A stretch of 15,496 nucleotides of DNA, from NCBI GenBank assembly GCA_002363095.1, contig DEWC01000092.1, forward strand, positions 5,515 through 21,010. Reading direction: 5' to 3'. Positions 1-7,922 of this stretch are shown piece by piece. This DNA comes from Ruminococcaceae bacterium UBA3220. Lineage in GTDB: Bacteria > Bacillota > Clostridia > Oscillospirales > Acutalibacteraceae. The notes beneath the pieces are model-generated. The model did not search any database. It had not been told where the DNA came from and was given only the letters and a program-made list of their open reading frames with translations. A program made the translations under genes and the position numbers. The stretch's first letter is position 1. Each line of letters opens with the position of its first letter.

Positions 1-602
1 ATATAGGTATTTCCTATTTTTTTAGGCTCGGTTCTTTGATGAACATGTCCGAGGGCGATATAATCCATTCCGCTTTTTAAAACAAAATCGTTTGAAATGG
101 GATTTTGCTCGCCGCCGAATCCGTATTCGCCGTGGATACACATTATGTTAACGGTATCGGGGTCGGCAGGGACGCTAAACTCGTTCTCGCCTTTCAGAAG
201 TGTTTCCGAGAACGATTTTCCGTAAACCTTTACATTGTCGTTTATTTTAACGCAGGCGTCCTCGGTTGGTAAAATATAAAAATTGCCGGGAAGTTTAGCC
301 TTTAAAAACGGCGATTCGAAATTCAAAGGGTCGTGATTTCCCGCACAGTAAACAAACGAAATTCCGCCTGCCGAAGAAATCTTTTCCAAAACCCCGTCAA
401 AGAGGTACCGCTGAATTCGGTTTGAATCGAACAAATCTCCGCTTATCAGGACAAGTTCCACGCCGTTTTCTTTTGCGATATCAACGATTCTTTCAAAGGT
501 CAAAAGCGTTTCCGCCTGCCTGGCGGATGCCCTTTCCTCCAAAAACGATTCGCTCGCGCCGATATGCAAATCGCCGGTATGAAGTATTTTCACCGACGCC
601 AT
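1..602 (-). CDS. SbcD/YhaO-type metallophosphoesterase (DNA repair exonuclease), N-terminal part, cut by window edge
   Basis: Translating the minus strand from an ATG at 602 gives an open frame of 200 residues that runs off the left edge, so the C-terminus is missing. The calcineurin-like/Mre11 motifs appear in order: GDLHIG (residues 10-15), GDLFD (55-59), GNHD (88-91), an IHGEYG histidine segment near residue 160, and GHVHQR near residue 190. These residues bind the two catalytic metals in the family. A Shine-Dalgarno GGGGAG lies 8 nt upstream of the ATG, which fixes the start. Members act in the cytosol as nucleases in DNA repair, usually with an SbcC/YhaN-type ATPase; any such partner would lie off the left edge and is not seen. 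The gene is transcribed divergently from the prfA operon. The fold is certain; SbcD versus YhaO is not resolved. Confidence 0.88.
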   Translation of the reverse strand, partial: MASVKILHTGDLHIGASESFLEERASARQAETLLTFERIVDIAKENGVELVLISGDLFDSNRIQRYLFDGVLEKISSAGGISFVYCAGNHDPLNFESPFLKAKLPGNFYILPTEDACVKINDNVKVYGKSFSETLLKGENEFSVPADPDTVNIMCIHGEYGFGGEQNPISNDFVLKSGMDYIALGHVHQRTEPKKIGNTY

Positions 603-636
603 AATCTCATCTCCCCGATAAAAAATCCTTATCAAT

Positions 637-665
637 ATAATATCATTAAAACCGACTTTGTTCAA
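637..665 (-). promoter_or_regulatory. Sigma-A-type promoter for the SbcD/YhaO-like gene
   Basis: On the minus strand TTGAAC (660-665) is followed after 17 nt by TATTAT (637-642), with an extended -10 TG dinucleotide just before it. The predicted start is near 630, giving a leader of about 27 nt. This is read from sequence only. Confidence 0.6.
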
Positions 666-672
666 GAAAATA

Positions 673-701
673 TTGATTTTGTTTAGAGATTATATTATAC
701 T
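673..701 (+). promoter_or_regulatory. Sigma-A-type promoter for the DUF951-prfA operon
   Basis: TTGATT (673-678), a 17-nt spacer, then TATACT (696-701). It lies back to back with the minus-strand promoter at 637-665, only 7 nt away. Transcription would begin near 708, which bears on the start codon of the first gene: a GTG at 707 would be at or before the transcript start. Confidence 0.55.
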
Positions 702-727
702 ATAAAGTGATAAATTATATTTTCGAG

Positions 728-928
728 GTGATTGTTACGGATATCCGTGAAGGCGATAAACTTACTATGAAAAAAACCCATCCGTGCGGCAATAATATTT
801 TTACCGTTTTGAGAATAGGAATGGATTTCCGTATCTCCTGCGATAAATGCGGAAGGATAATAATGCTTCCGCGCAAAAAGGTCGAAAAAGGAATAAAGAA
901 GATAGTAAGGAACGGCGAAACAGTATGA
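728..928 (+). CDS. DUF951 family small protein
   Basis: A small protein of about 66 residues with the DUF951 pattern: a GD turn (REGDKL), the KKTHPCG block, then a CDKCG pair and a basic C-terminal stretch. The three cysteines suggest a small zinc-ribbon-like or nucleic-acid-binding fold, but the family has no firm function that I know of. The start is uncertain. GTG 728 is chosen because family members begin a few residues before the GD turn. GTG 707 is also in frame but would be at the predicted transcript start. ATG 767 would remove the conserved N-terminal strand. The strong GAGGTGA at 725-731 overlaps the chosen start instead of preceding it. The stop overlaps the prfA start as ATGA, so translation is probably coupled. 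Confidence 0.75.
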   Translation: MIVTDIREGDKLTMKKTHPCGNNIFTVLRIGMDFRISCDKCGRIIMLPRKKVEKGIKKIVRNGETV

Positions 929-1998
929 TTGAAAAACTGTCGGCGGTTGAAAACCGGTTTGAGCAGATAGGTCTTGAACTTACAAGGCCCGAGGTAGTAA
1001 GCAACACTGAGTATTTTACCCGCCTTATGAAGGAACACAGTGAATTGTCTCCCATTGTTGAGAAGTTCAGGGAATATAAAAAAGCGGTTTCGGACGAGAC
1101 GGAAGCGCTCCGAATTTTGGAAGACGGTACTCTTGATAAGGACTTTAAAGAACTTGCGGAGCAGGAGCTTAAAGACGCGAAAGAACGAAAAGAAACAATA
1201 AACGAAGAACTTAAAATTTTGCTTTTGCCCAAAGACCCCAATGATTCAAAAAATGTTATCGTCGAAATTCGCGCCGGAACGGGCGGAGAGGAATCGGCGC
1301 TTTTCGCAGGCACGCTTTTCAGGATGTATTCAATGTACGCGGCGGCGCATAATTTCAAAATCGATATAACAAACGAAAACGAAACAGAACTCGGCGGATA
1401 CAAGGAAATATGTTTTATGATAGAGGGAAGCGGAGCCTATTCAAGGTTTAAATACGAAAGCGGTGTTCACCGCGTTCAGCGTGTTCCCGATACCGAAACG
1501 CAAGGGCGCATCCATACCTCCGCCGTTACGGTTGCGGTTATGCCGGAGGCGGACGATGTTGAGGTGGAAATAAATCCCGCCGACCTTAAAATCGATACAT
1601 TTCGTTCCTCGGGAGCCGGAGGACAGCATATCAACAAAACCTCCTCGGCAATAAGGGTTACCCATATCCCTACCGGAACGGTGGTTGAATGTCAGGACGA
1701 ACGAAGCCAGTTTAAAAACAAGGATAAGGCTTTAAGGGTGTTGAAGGCGCGCCTTTACGACGCTGCGAAAAAGGAACATGATGACGAGATAGCCTCTGAC
1801 CGTCGCTCACAGGTGGGTTCGGGCGACCGAAGCGAGCGGATACGAACCTATAACTACCCCCAGGGCAGGGTTACCGACCACCGTATCGGTCTTACCCTTT
1901 ATAAGCTTGAAAGTATATTAAACGGCGATTTGGACGAGATAATCGACTCGCTTACCACCCATTACCGCACCGAGGCGCTTAAAGAACAAAACAGTTAG
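925..1998 (+). CDS. prfA: Peptide chain release factor 1 (RF1)
   Basis: RF1 recognises UAA and UAG in the ribosomal A site and triggers peptide release. From ATG 925 the protein has 357 residues, normal for RF1. The frame is open back to 847, but that extension overlaps the DUF951 gene and adds a non-family lysine/arginine-rich stretch, so it is rejected. Visible marks are the GGQ loop in SSGAGGQHINKTSSAIR, whose glutamine is normally methylated, and the codon-reading tripeptide as PDT within RVPDTETQGRIHTSA. The PxT pattern separates RF1 from RF2 (SPF). The start overlaps the upstream stop (ATGA) and only a distant AAGG lies upstream, so translational coupling is likely. The GGQ methyltransferase gene prmC, often adjacent, is absent; the next gene follows after 3 nt. 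Confidence 0.97.
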   Translation: MIEKLSAVENRFEQIGLELTRPEVVSNTEYFTRLMKEHSELSPIVEKFREYKKAVSDETEALRILEDGTLDKDFKELAEQELKDAKERKETINEELKILLLPKDPNDSKNVIVEIRAGTGGEESALFAGTLFRMYSMYAAAHNFKIDITNENETELGGYKEICFMIEGSGAYSRFKYESGVHRVQRVPDTETQGRIHTSAVTVAVMPEADDVEVEINPADLKIDTFRSSGAGGQHINKTSSAIRVTHIPTGTVVECQDERSQFKNKDKALRVLKARLYDAAKKEHDDEIASDRRSQVGSGDRSERIRTYNYPQGRVTDHRIGLTLYKLESILNGDLDEIIDSLTTHYRTEALKEQNS

Positions 1999-2001
1999 GA
2001 C

Positions 2002-3033
2002 TTGAATGAATTGACTACCGAAAGATTGGATATTTTATCGGGCGATTATCAAAACAGCATCAAACGCGCGGCGGACATCTTAAAATCCGACGGTATTGTC
2101 GCCGTCCCTACCGAAACGGTTTACGGGCTTGCCGCCTCAGCTTTTTCGGACGCCGCCATTTTAAAGGTGTTCGAAGCGAAAGGCAGACCGCAGGATAATC
2201 CCCTTATAGTCCATATAAGCGATATGGATATGCTAAAAGGGGTTGCCGATGATATTCCCGATATTGCCTTCGTATGCGCAAAAAAGTTTTGGCCGGGTCC
2301 GTTTACGATGGTGCTTAAAAAATCGGGAGCGGTTGCCGACAGTGTGAGTCCGGGACTCGAAACGGTTGCCGTAAGAATGCCGCTTGAAAAATCGATAAGG
2401 GATATAATCGACTGTGCGGGGCTTCCGCTTGCGGCGCCCTCGGCGAATATTTCGGGTTGCCCGAGCCCCACGACCTATACCCATGTTTTAAACGATTTGG
2501 ACGGTAAAATCGACGCCGTCGTTTTGGGAAACGACTGTAAAATCGGTGTTGAGTCAACCGTTGTTTCGCTTTGCACAGATAAACCGCGTTTGCTTCGTCC
2601 GGGAGCCGTAACCCTCGAACAGTTAAAAGCCGTTCTGCCCGATATAGAGGTTGATAAGGCTATTTTGTCGGAGCCTGAAAACGGCAAAAAAGTGGCGTCC
2701 CCGGGGATGAAATATAAACATTACGCGCCCAAAACAGATACATTTCTTGTTGAGGGAAATTCTGAAAAATATGCCGAATTTGTAAACGGCAGAGAGAACG
2801 CCGTTGCCGTTTGTTTTGCCGAAGATAAGCCGTTTTTAAAGGTCAAAACTTTGGTTTACGGCTCGGCAAACGATCAATCGGCACTTGCTAAAAATGTCTT
2901 TTCGGCGCTAAGGCAGGTTGACCAACTTAAAGCAACTGCGGTATATATCCACGCGCCCGAGAAAACTGGCGTAGGACTTGCCGTTTATAACCGCCTTATT
3001 CGTGCGGCGGCATTTAAGGTGATAAGTTTATGA
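2002..3033 (+). CDS. ywlC: L-threonylcarbamoyladenylate synthase, Sua5/YwlC type
   Basis: This enzyme makes threonylcarbamoyl-AMP from threonine, bicarbonate and ATP, the first step of the t6A37 modification on ANN-decoding tRNAs. About 343 residues place it with the two-domain Sua5 form, not the short TsaC form. The N-terminal YrdC domain (about 15-210) shows PTETVYGL, KGRPQDNPL and PSANISG. The C-terminal Sua5 domain begins near SPGMKYKHYAPK (about residue 232), the conserved linker/lid. The start is a TTG at 2002, or TTG 2011, which sits about 10 nt after TAGGA and is better placed for ribosome binding; no ATG fits. It follows prfA by 3 nt and overlaps coaE by 4 nt (ATGA). The tRNA and RF1 functions fit one translation-related unit. 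Confidence 0.94.
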   Translation: MNELTTERLDILSGDYQNSIKRAADILKSDGIVAVPTETVYGLAASAFSDAAILKVFEAKGRPQDNPLIVHISDMDMLKGVADDIPDIAFVCAKKFWPGPFTMVLKKSGAVADSVSPGLETVAVRMPLEKSIRDIIDCAGLPLAAPSANISGCPSPTTYTHVLNDLDGKIDAVVLGNDCKIGVESTVVSLCTDKPRLLRPGAVTLEQLKAVLPDIEVDKAILSEPENGKKVASPGMKYKHYAPKTDTFLVEGNSEKYAEFVNGRENAVAVCFAEDKPFLKVKTLVYGSANDQSALAKNVFSALRQVDQLKATAVYIHAPEKTGVGLAVYNRLIRAAAFKVISL

Positions 3034-3611
3034 GCAAAATTATCGGTCTTACAGGCCCGACGGGTTCGGGTAAGAGCAGCGCGGCGCTTATTGCAAAAAA
3101 TTATGATATCAAGGTTGTCGATTGCGATAAGCTTGCACGAAAAGCCGTCAGAAAAGGTTCCGAAGGGCTTAAAAGTCTTGCGGAAGTCTTTTCAAAAGGG
3201 ATTTTAAAAAAGGACGGCACTCTTAACCGCCGTGAACTTGCAAAAAGGGCGTTTTCTTCAAAGGAAAACACCGAACTTCTGAACACCACTTTGCTCCCGC
3301 ATATCGCCAAACTCGTTAAAGCAGAACTTAACGGAAAAACCGTTTTGCTTGACGCCCCCACGCTTTTTGAAAGCGGGCTTGACAGTGTTTGCGATGTTAC
3401 CGTGGCGGTTTTGGCAAACAGGCAAGACCGTATTAAGAGAATAATAAATCGCGACGGGCTGTCTTATGAGGATGCGCTTCTTCGTGTGAACGCCGGCAAG
3501 GATGATGATTATTATAAAAAGCGAGCCGATTTTGTGGTTTATAATGACAAAGAAATACAAAAATACATAAACGAAATTTCAAATATTTTTAAAAGTTATA
3601 CGGAGGAATAA
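3030..3611 (+). CDS. coaE: Dephospho-CoA kinase
   Basis: CoaE phosphorylates the ribose 3'-hydroxyl of dephospho-CoA, the last step of coenzyme A synthesis, in the cytosol. The 193-residue length is normal. Visible motifs are the Walker A loop GPTGSGKS (residues 9-16), the acidic VDCDKLAR segment (about 30-37), and DAPTLFESGLD (about 108-118), which matches the family's D-x-P-x-LFE substrate-binding block. NRDGLSYEDALLRV forms the usual lid region. The loop reads GPTGSGKS where many homologues have GGIGSGKS, a conservative change. The ATG overlaps the stop of the previous gene by 4 nt (ATGA), and the next gene begins 2 nt after the stop. Confidence 0.93.
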   Translation: MSKIIGLTGPTGSGKSSAALIAKNYDIKVVDCDKLARKAVRKGSEGLKSLAEVFSKGILKKDGTLNRRELAKRAFSSKENTELLNTTLLPHIAKLVKAELNGKTVLLDAPTLFESGLDSVCDVTVAVLANRQDRIKRIINRDGLSYEDALLRVNAGKDDDYYKKRADFVVYNDKEIQKYINEISNIFKSYTEE

Positions 3612-3613
3612 TC

Positions 3614-5005
3614 ATGACAGCAAAGGAATTAAAGAAAAACCTGTTCCTTAATAAAAAGAACGGACTTTTAAGGGTGTCTGAGGAAGAAATTGCCGAAACC
3701 GAAAAGTTTTGTGCGGGATATAAAACCTTTTTGAACTCTGCCAAAACCGAAAGGGAAGCGGTTATAACCGCAGTCTCGCTCGCCGAAAAGAAAGGTTTTG
3801 TGCCTTTTAAAAAGGGTGAAAAATACACCGCCGGTGATAAGGTTTATTTTAACAACCGCGGAAAAACGGTTGCCCTTGCGGTTATCGGCAAAAAACCTTG
3901 TGAGGATGGCTTTAACATAACCGCCGCGCATATCGATTCTCCCCGTCTTGACCTTAAACCCAATCCGCTTTATGAGGAAATTGAACTCGGGCTTTTTAAG
4001 ACGCATTATTACGGGGGTATAAGAAAATATCAGTGGCCGACTACTCCGCTTTCGCTTCACGGCGTTTTCGCGCTTAAAGACGGAACAAAGGTAGATGTAA
4101 ATATCGGCGAGGACGAAAGCGACCCGAAATTTGTGGTAAACGACCTTTTGCCTCATCTGGCGGCGGAACAGTCAAAACGCACACTTTCGGACGGAATTCG
4201 CGGTGAGGAGCTTAATGTTCTTATCGGAAGCCGTCCCTTTAAAAGCGATGACGAAAGCGAGCTTGTGAAACTGAATATCATTAAAATTCTCAACGAAAAA
4301 TACGGCGTTACCGAAGAGGACTTTTTGTCGGCGGAACTTGAACTCGTTCCCGCGTTTAAGTCCTGCGATATCGGATTTGACCGCTCGATGATAGGCGGTT
4401 ACGGTCAGGACGACCGCGTTTGCGCCTATCCTGCGCTTTCGGCGATACTCAATGTCGATAATCCCGAAAAAACCGCCGTTGCAATTCTTGCCGACAAGGA
4501 GGAAATCGGTTCTTGCGGTAATACGGGTCTTGAATCGGATTTTCTTGTTCATATTTTGGGCGACCTTGTTAAAACGGAGGGCGGCGATGTTACGGTGGCG
4601 CTTAGAAATTCGCGTTGTCTTTCCGCTGATGTAAACGCCGGTCTTGACCCGACTTTCCAGGATGTCTTTGAGAAGAGAAACGCCAGCCGTCTTAACTACG
4701 GCGTGGTCGTTACAAAATACACCGGTGCGCGCGGTAAGGCGGGTACCTCCGACGCCTCAGCGGAATATGTTGCCGAAATAAGAGAGATGCTTGATAAAAA
4801 CAATATCGTATGGCAATCGGGTGAACTCGGAAAGGTCGATGCCGGCGGCGGCGGAACGGTTGCCGTTTATATCGCGAACAAGGGCGTTGATGTTGTCGAT
4901 TTAGGCGTCCCGGTGCTTTCGATGCATTCACCTTTTGAAACGACCGCTAAACTTGATATTTATATGTGTTATCGCACAATGTATGTTTTTATGCAAGGGG
5001 AATAA
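3614..5005 (+). CDS. M18 family zinc aminopeptidase
   Basis: A 463-residue cytosolic metallopeptidase of family M18 (aspartyl aminopeptidase/aminopeptidase I), which removes N-terminal residues from peptides. The two-zinc site can be followed: AAHIDSPRLDLKP with H106 and D108, GQDDRVC with aspartates about 266-267, the catalytic/metal EE pair in ADKEEIGS (about 296-297), SADVNAGLDP (D339), and the C-terminal SMHSPFE histidine. Two zincs and a large dodecameric assembly are known for the family. GGAGGA lies about 8 nt before ATG 3614, fixing the start. It is 2 nt after coaE and 3 nt before an oligopeptide-binding lipoprotein. The pairing suggests peptide uptake followed by hydrolysis, which is inference. 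Exact residue preference cannot be told. Confidence 0.93.
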   Translation: MTAKELKKNLFLNKKNGLLRVSEEEIAETEKFCAGYKTFLNSAKTEREAVITAVSLAEKKGFVPFKKGEKYTAGDKVYFNNRGKTVALAVIGKKPCEDGFNITAAHIDSPRLDLKPNPLYEEIELGLFKTHYYGGIRKYQWPTTPLSLHGVFALKDGTKVDVNIGEDESDPKFVVNDLLPHLAAEQSKRTLSDGIRGEELNVLIGSRPFKSDDESELVKLNIIKILNEKYGVTEEDFLSAELELVPAFKSCDIGFDRSMIGGYGQDDRVCAYPALSAILNVDNPEKTAVAILADKEEIGSCGNTGLESDFLVHILGDLVKTEGGDVTVALRNSRCLSADVNAGLDPTFQDVFEKRNASRLNYGVVVTKYTGARGKAGTSDASAEYVAEIREMLDKNNIVWQSGELGKVDAGGGGTVAVYIANKGVDVVDLGVPVLSMHSPFETTAKLDIYMCYRTMYVFMQGE

Positions 5006-5008
5006 AAC

Positions 5009-6484
5009 TTGAATAAATTAAAGATAGTTTGCCTTTTTCTCTGCCTTGTTATGGTTTTGTCTGTCTTTTCGGGTTGCGGGGGCAACTCGGGCAATATGAT
5101 ATATCTTAATTTGTTGTCGGCACCCGAAACTCTTGACCCGCAACTTGCGAAAACCGATGAAGAACTGCTCATTTGCCGAAATCTATATGAGGGACTTTTG
5201 AGAAAAAATGAAGATGGAAAAATCGTAAACGGCGTTTGCAAATCCTATAAAAAGAACGGGCTTACATACACTTTTACCCTCCGTTCGGATGCGAAATGGT
5301 CAAACGGCAAAAAGGTTACCGCGGACGATTTTGTGTTTGCGCTAAGGCGCGCTGTTACACCATCGGTTCAAGCTCCGTTTGCAAGGCGCCTTCGTAGTAT
5401 CAAAAATGCCCAATCGATTTTAAACGGCTCGGCAGACCCGTCAACTCTCGGCGTTACGGCAAAGTCGGACACTTCACTTACAATCGAACTTGCAAGCGAT
5501 GATAAATATTTTGAAGAGACGCTTACTGCACCTGTTTGTATGCCTTGCCAACAAAGTTTTTTCAACGCTTGCAACGGCAAGTACGGACGGGACGGGGATT
5601 GTGTTATAGCAAACGGCTCGTATTACCTTAAAAGCTGGCACTCCGATGAATTCGGCATACGAATTACCAAAAACGATAATTATTCGGGCGATTTTAAGCC
5701 GAAAAACGGCGGTATCGTTATAACCGCCAACCAAAAAACCGAGGTAAGAAAACTCTTTTCAAAGAATTCGGTTGACTGCGCGTTTGTTGATAACCGGGAT
5801 ATTGATTCGGTAAAATCGACCGGCGTAAAAATTAAATCGACCCAAAACATTTGCTGGTTTATGACAATCGGCAACACATATTCCGCCGACATAAGAAACG
5901 CTTTTTGTCTTTCGCTTGATGAGGGCGTTTACAAGCAGGCGTTAAACACCGGATTTTCGGTTTCAAAATCCGTATATCCGGGTGTTTTAGGGGTTACAAA
6001 TGCCGACGGTGCGGGGATTAGTCAATATAATTTGGAAAACGCAAAAGCGATTTTCTCATCCGCCGTTAAAAAGACCGACGATAAAATCTTTCCGAGCGCT
6101 ACCATGTATTATTACCCGGATGATTATATGCTTCCGGTTACCAAATCCATAGTGGGACATTTTCAGCAAAATCTTTCGGCGTTTATCAATATTTCGCCCG
6201 CAAAACACCCTGAGCAACTAAAAGAAGAACTTAAAACCTTTTCGCTTCAGTTCGCCATATTCCCGGTAAAGGCGACCGGTAACGATATAACAGAGTATCT
6301 TGTTAACTTCGGCGTTTATGATACATCCGATACCGTTGCGGCACAACAGCGTATTTTGGCGCAAAAGACGGTAATCCCCGTCTGCTGCGAAAACACCAAT
6401 TTTTGCTACTGCGATAAAGTAAGCGGTGTTGCCTTCGGAAACTTCGACGGATATATCGATTTTTCCTTTGTCGTAAAGAAATAA
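5009..6484 (+). CDS. OppA-like oligopeptide-binding lipoprotein (SBP_bac_5 family)
   Basis: A 491-residue extracellular solute-binding protein of family 5, which captures peptides for an ABC importer. A lipoprotein signal (basic MNKLK, hydrophobic core, lipobox FSGC with C23) predicts membrane anchoring outside the cell. The family N-terminal block is clear: SAPETLDPQL, NLYEGLL, YTFTLRSDAKWSNGKKVTADDFVFALRR. The C-terminal half is more diverged. The start is TTG 5009, about 8 nt after AAGGGG. No permease or ATPase gene is adjacent, so it is an orphan binding protein that must use a transporter encoded elsewhere. It is the last gene of the operon and is followed by a terminator at 6500. The protein has an unusual number of cysteines after the lipobox, including a CCENTNFCYC cluster near the end. 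Confidence 0.88.
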   Translation: MNKLKIVCLFLCLVMVLSVFSGCGGNSGNMIYLNLLSAPETLDPQLAKTDEELLICRNLYEGLLRKNEDGKIVNGVCKSYKKNGLTYTFTLRSDAKWSNGKKVTADDFVFALRRAVTPSVQAPFARRLRSIKNAQSILNGSADPSTLGVTAKSDTSLTIELASDDKYFEETLTAPVCMPCQQSFFNACNGKYGRDGDCVIANGSYYLKSWHSDEFGIRITKNDNYSGDFKPKNGGIVITANQKTEVRKLFSKNSVDCAFVDNRDIDSVKSTGVKIKSTQNICWFMTIGNTYSADIRNAFCLSLDEGVYKQALNTGFSVSKSVYPGVLGVTNADGAGISQYNLENAKAIFSSAVKKTDDKIFPSATMYYYPDDYMLPVTKSIVGHFQQNLSAFINISPAKHPEQLKEELKTFSLQFAIFPVKATGNDITEYLVNFGVYDTSDTVAAQQRILAQKTVIPVCCENTNFCYCDKVSGVAFGNFDGYIDFSFVVKK

Positions 6485-6499
6485 TCAGCAACATATAAG

Positions 6500-6539
6500 A
6501 AAACTCCCGCTTGACAGGACAGTCAGGCAGGAGTTTTTT
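6500..6539. terminator. Bidirectional rho-independent terminator between oppA-like gene and rnfB
   Basis: A 16-position stem (6500-6515 with 6522-6537) with one C-A mismatch and one G-U wobble closes a 6-nt loop and is flanked by an A run on the left and T6 on the right. It can therefore stop transcription from both convergent operons. Confidence 0.85.
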
Positions 6540-6553
6540 GTTGTTTTAACCGT

Positions 6554-7333
6554 TTAAATTATCGCACCGCGTTTGCAGGCTTCTTTACATTTACCGCAGG
6601 CGGTACATAGGTCGTAATCTATGGCTGCGAGATTGTCGACCACCTTTATCGCTCCGAATTCGCATGCTTTTTCGCACATTCCGCAGGCGATGCAGGAGAC
6701 CTTGCAGTTTTTAACAACCGGGGCGCCTTTTTTCTTATTGTTGCAGGCAACCCTTTCTTTCGCACCTTTCGGGATAAGGGAAATAACCCCTTTAGGGCAG
6801 GCGGAAACGCATTTTCCGCATCCTACGCATTCGTTCTCGCATACTACCGGTTTTCCCTCCACCATTGTTATGGCGCCGAAGGGACAGACCTTCGAGCAGT
6901 CGCCGTAACCGATACAACCGTATTCGCATGCTACGGGACCTCCGTAGACGAGATTTGCGGCGGCGCAGGACATCATACCTTCATATCCGTATTTAACGGC
7001 GGTAACCTCACGGTTGCCGGCGCACCCTATAAAGGCGATTTTTGGAGAGGTATCAATTTCAACGCCTAATATTTCAGCAAGTTTTGACGCCGTTTCAGCA
7101 CCGCCGGGAGCGCATTTGTCAGGCTCGGTTTCGCCTTTTGCAATCGCTTCGGCATAGCCGTCGCAACCTGAAAATCCACAGGCACCGCAGTTGGCACCGG
7201 GGAGGCAGTCGCGTATCTGTTCCTGCTTTTGGTCGGTGGGGACCGCCATAAACTTCGAGGCGAGGGCAAGTCCCAGTCCGGCGATAAGACCGATAACCGT
7301 TACAACTATAACGGGAACAATAATATCAAGCAT
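6554..7333 (-). CDS. rnfB: Rnf electron transport complex subunit B
   Basis: RnfB is the multi-iron-sulphur subunit that accepts electrons from reduced ferredoxin at the cytoplasmic side. The 259-residue protein has one N-terminal membrane helix (about 3-25), then the Fe-S domain with C43, C49, C52, C57 and C74 in the pattern CLPGANCGACGFSGC. Ferredoxin-type motifs follow: CEYGCIGYGDCSKVCP, CVGCGKCVSACP, CKVSCIACGMCEKAC and CTACGKCKEAC, so several [4Fe-4S] clusters are expected. AGGAGG lies about 8 nt before ATG 7333. It is the last gene of the operon, 4 nt after rnfA, and is followed by the terminator at 6500-6539. Confidence 0.96.
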   Translation of the reverse strand: MLDIIVPVIVVTVIGLIAGLGLALASKFMAVPTDQKQEQIRDCLPGANCGACGFSGCDGYAEAIAKGETEPDKCAPGGAETASKLAEILGVEIDTSPKIAFIGCAGNREVTAVKYGYEGMMSCAAANLVYGGPVACEYGCIGYGDCSKVCPFGAITMVEGKPVVCENECVGCGKCVSACPKGVISLIPKGAKERVACNNKKKGAPVVKNCKVSCIACGMCEKACEFGAIKVVDNLAAIDYDLCTACGKCKEACKRGAII

Positions 7334-7337
7334 ACCC

Positions 7338-7922
7338 TTAACCTCCTATTCCCGCAAATCCCAAGAAGGAAAGCGAAACAAGCGCGGCGGCGATAAGAGT
7401 TATCGGAAGTCCTTTTAAAAACTCGGGAACATTCGCCGTTTCAAGTCTCTCTCTTACACCTGCGAAAAGAACCATCGCAAGCATAAATCCGAGACCAGCT
7501 GCCAGTGCGTTTATGAGGGAAAGACCGTAGTTTAACCCGTCTTGAACATTTAAAAGCGTAATGCCGAGAACGGCACAGTTTGTCGTAATGAGAGGCAGGT
7601 ATATGCCCAGCGCCTTATAAACAGGGGGAATATACTTTTTAAGAAAAATCTCGATAAGCTGAACTATAGCCGCGATAACTAAAATAAATACGACCGTTTG
7701 GAGGTAGTTATACTTTTCGCGGAGCACATATTCGTTCAAAGGCCATGTAACCGCGGTGGCAATAACCATAACTATTGTTACGGCGATACTCATCGAAACG
7801 GCGGTTTTAACTTTTTTTGATACGCCTAAAAACGGGCAGATACCAAGGAATTTTGAAAGCACCATATTATTGGTCAAAATTCCCGCTAACAGAATGGAGG
7901 TTATCATGGTAACTTTATTCAT
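7338..7922 (-). CDS. rnfA: Rnf electron transport complex subunit A
   Basis: RnfA is an integral membrane subunit that, with RnfE, forms the core through which electrons cross the membrane and ions are moved. The 194-residue protein is made almost entirely of hydrophobic helices (about six) and shows the family signature NNMVLSKFLGICPFLGVSKK near the N-terminus, whose cysteine ligates an intramembrane [2Fe-2S] cluster in the known complexes. The second signature LPLITTNCAVLG is also present. The ATG at 7922 overlaps the rnfE stop by 8 nt, with GAGG about 9 nt upstream inside rnfE. Confidence 0.96.
   Translation of the reverse strand: MNKVTMITSILLAGILTNNMVLSKFLGICPFLGVSKKVKTAVSMSIAVTIVMVIATAVTWPLNEYVLREKYNYLQTVVFILVIAAIVQLIEIFLKKYIPPVYKALGIYLPLITTNCAVLGITLLNVQDGLNYGLSLINALAAGLGFMLAMVLFAGVRERLETANVPEFLKGLPITLIAAALVSLSFLGFAGIGG

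Noticed and set aside
604..727. Riboswitch or attenuator before the DUF951-prfA operon
   Set aside because: The predicted leader is only about 20 nt; the region is AT-rich promoter DNA with no stable hairpin.
847..924. N-terminal extension of prfA
   Set aside because: It overlaps the DUF951 gene, is not RF1-like, and RF1 length is normal from ATG 925.
3668..4156. 162-codon open frame on the minus strand inside the M18 peptidase gene
   Set aside because: It is antisense to a gene with intact catalytic motifs and has no ribosome site; its composition is what an antisense shadow gives.
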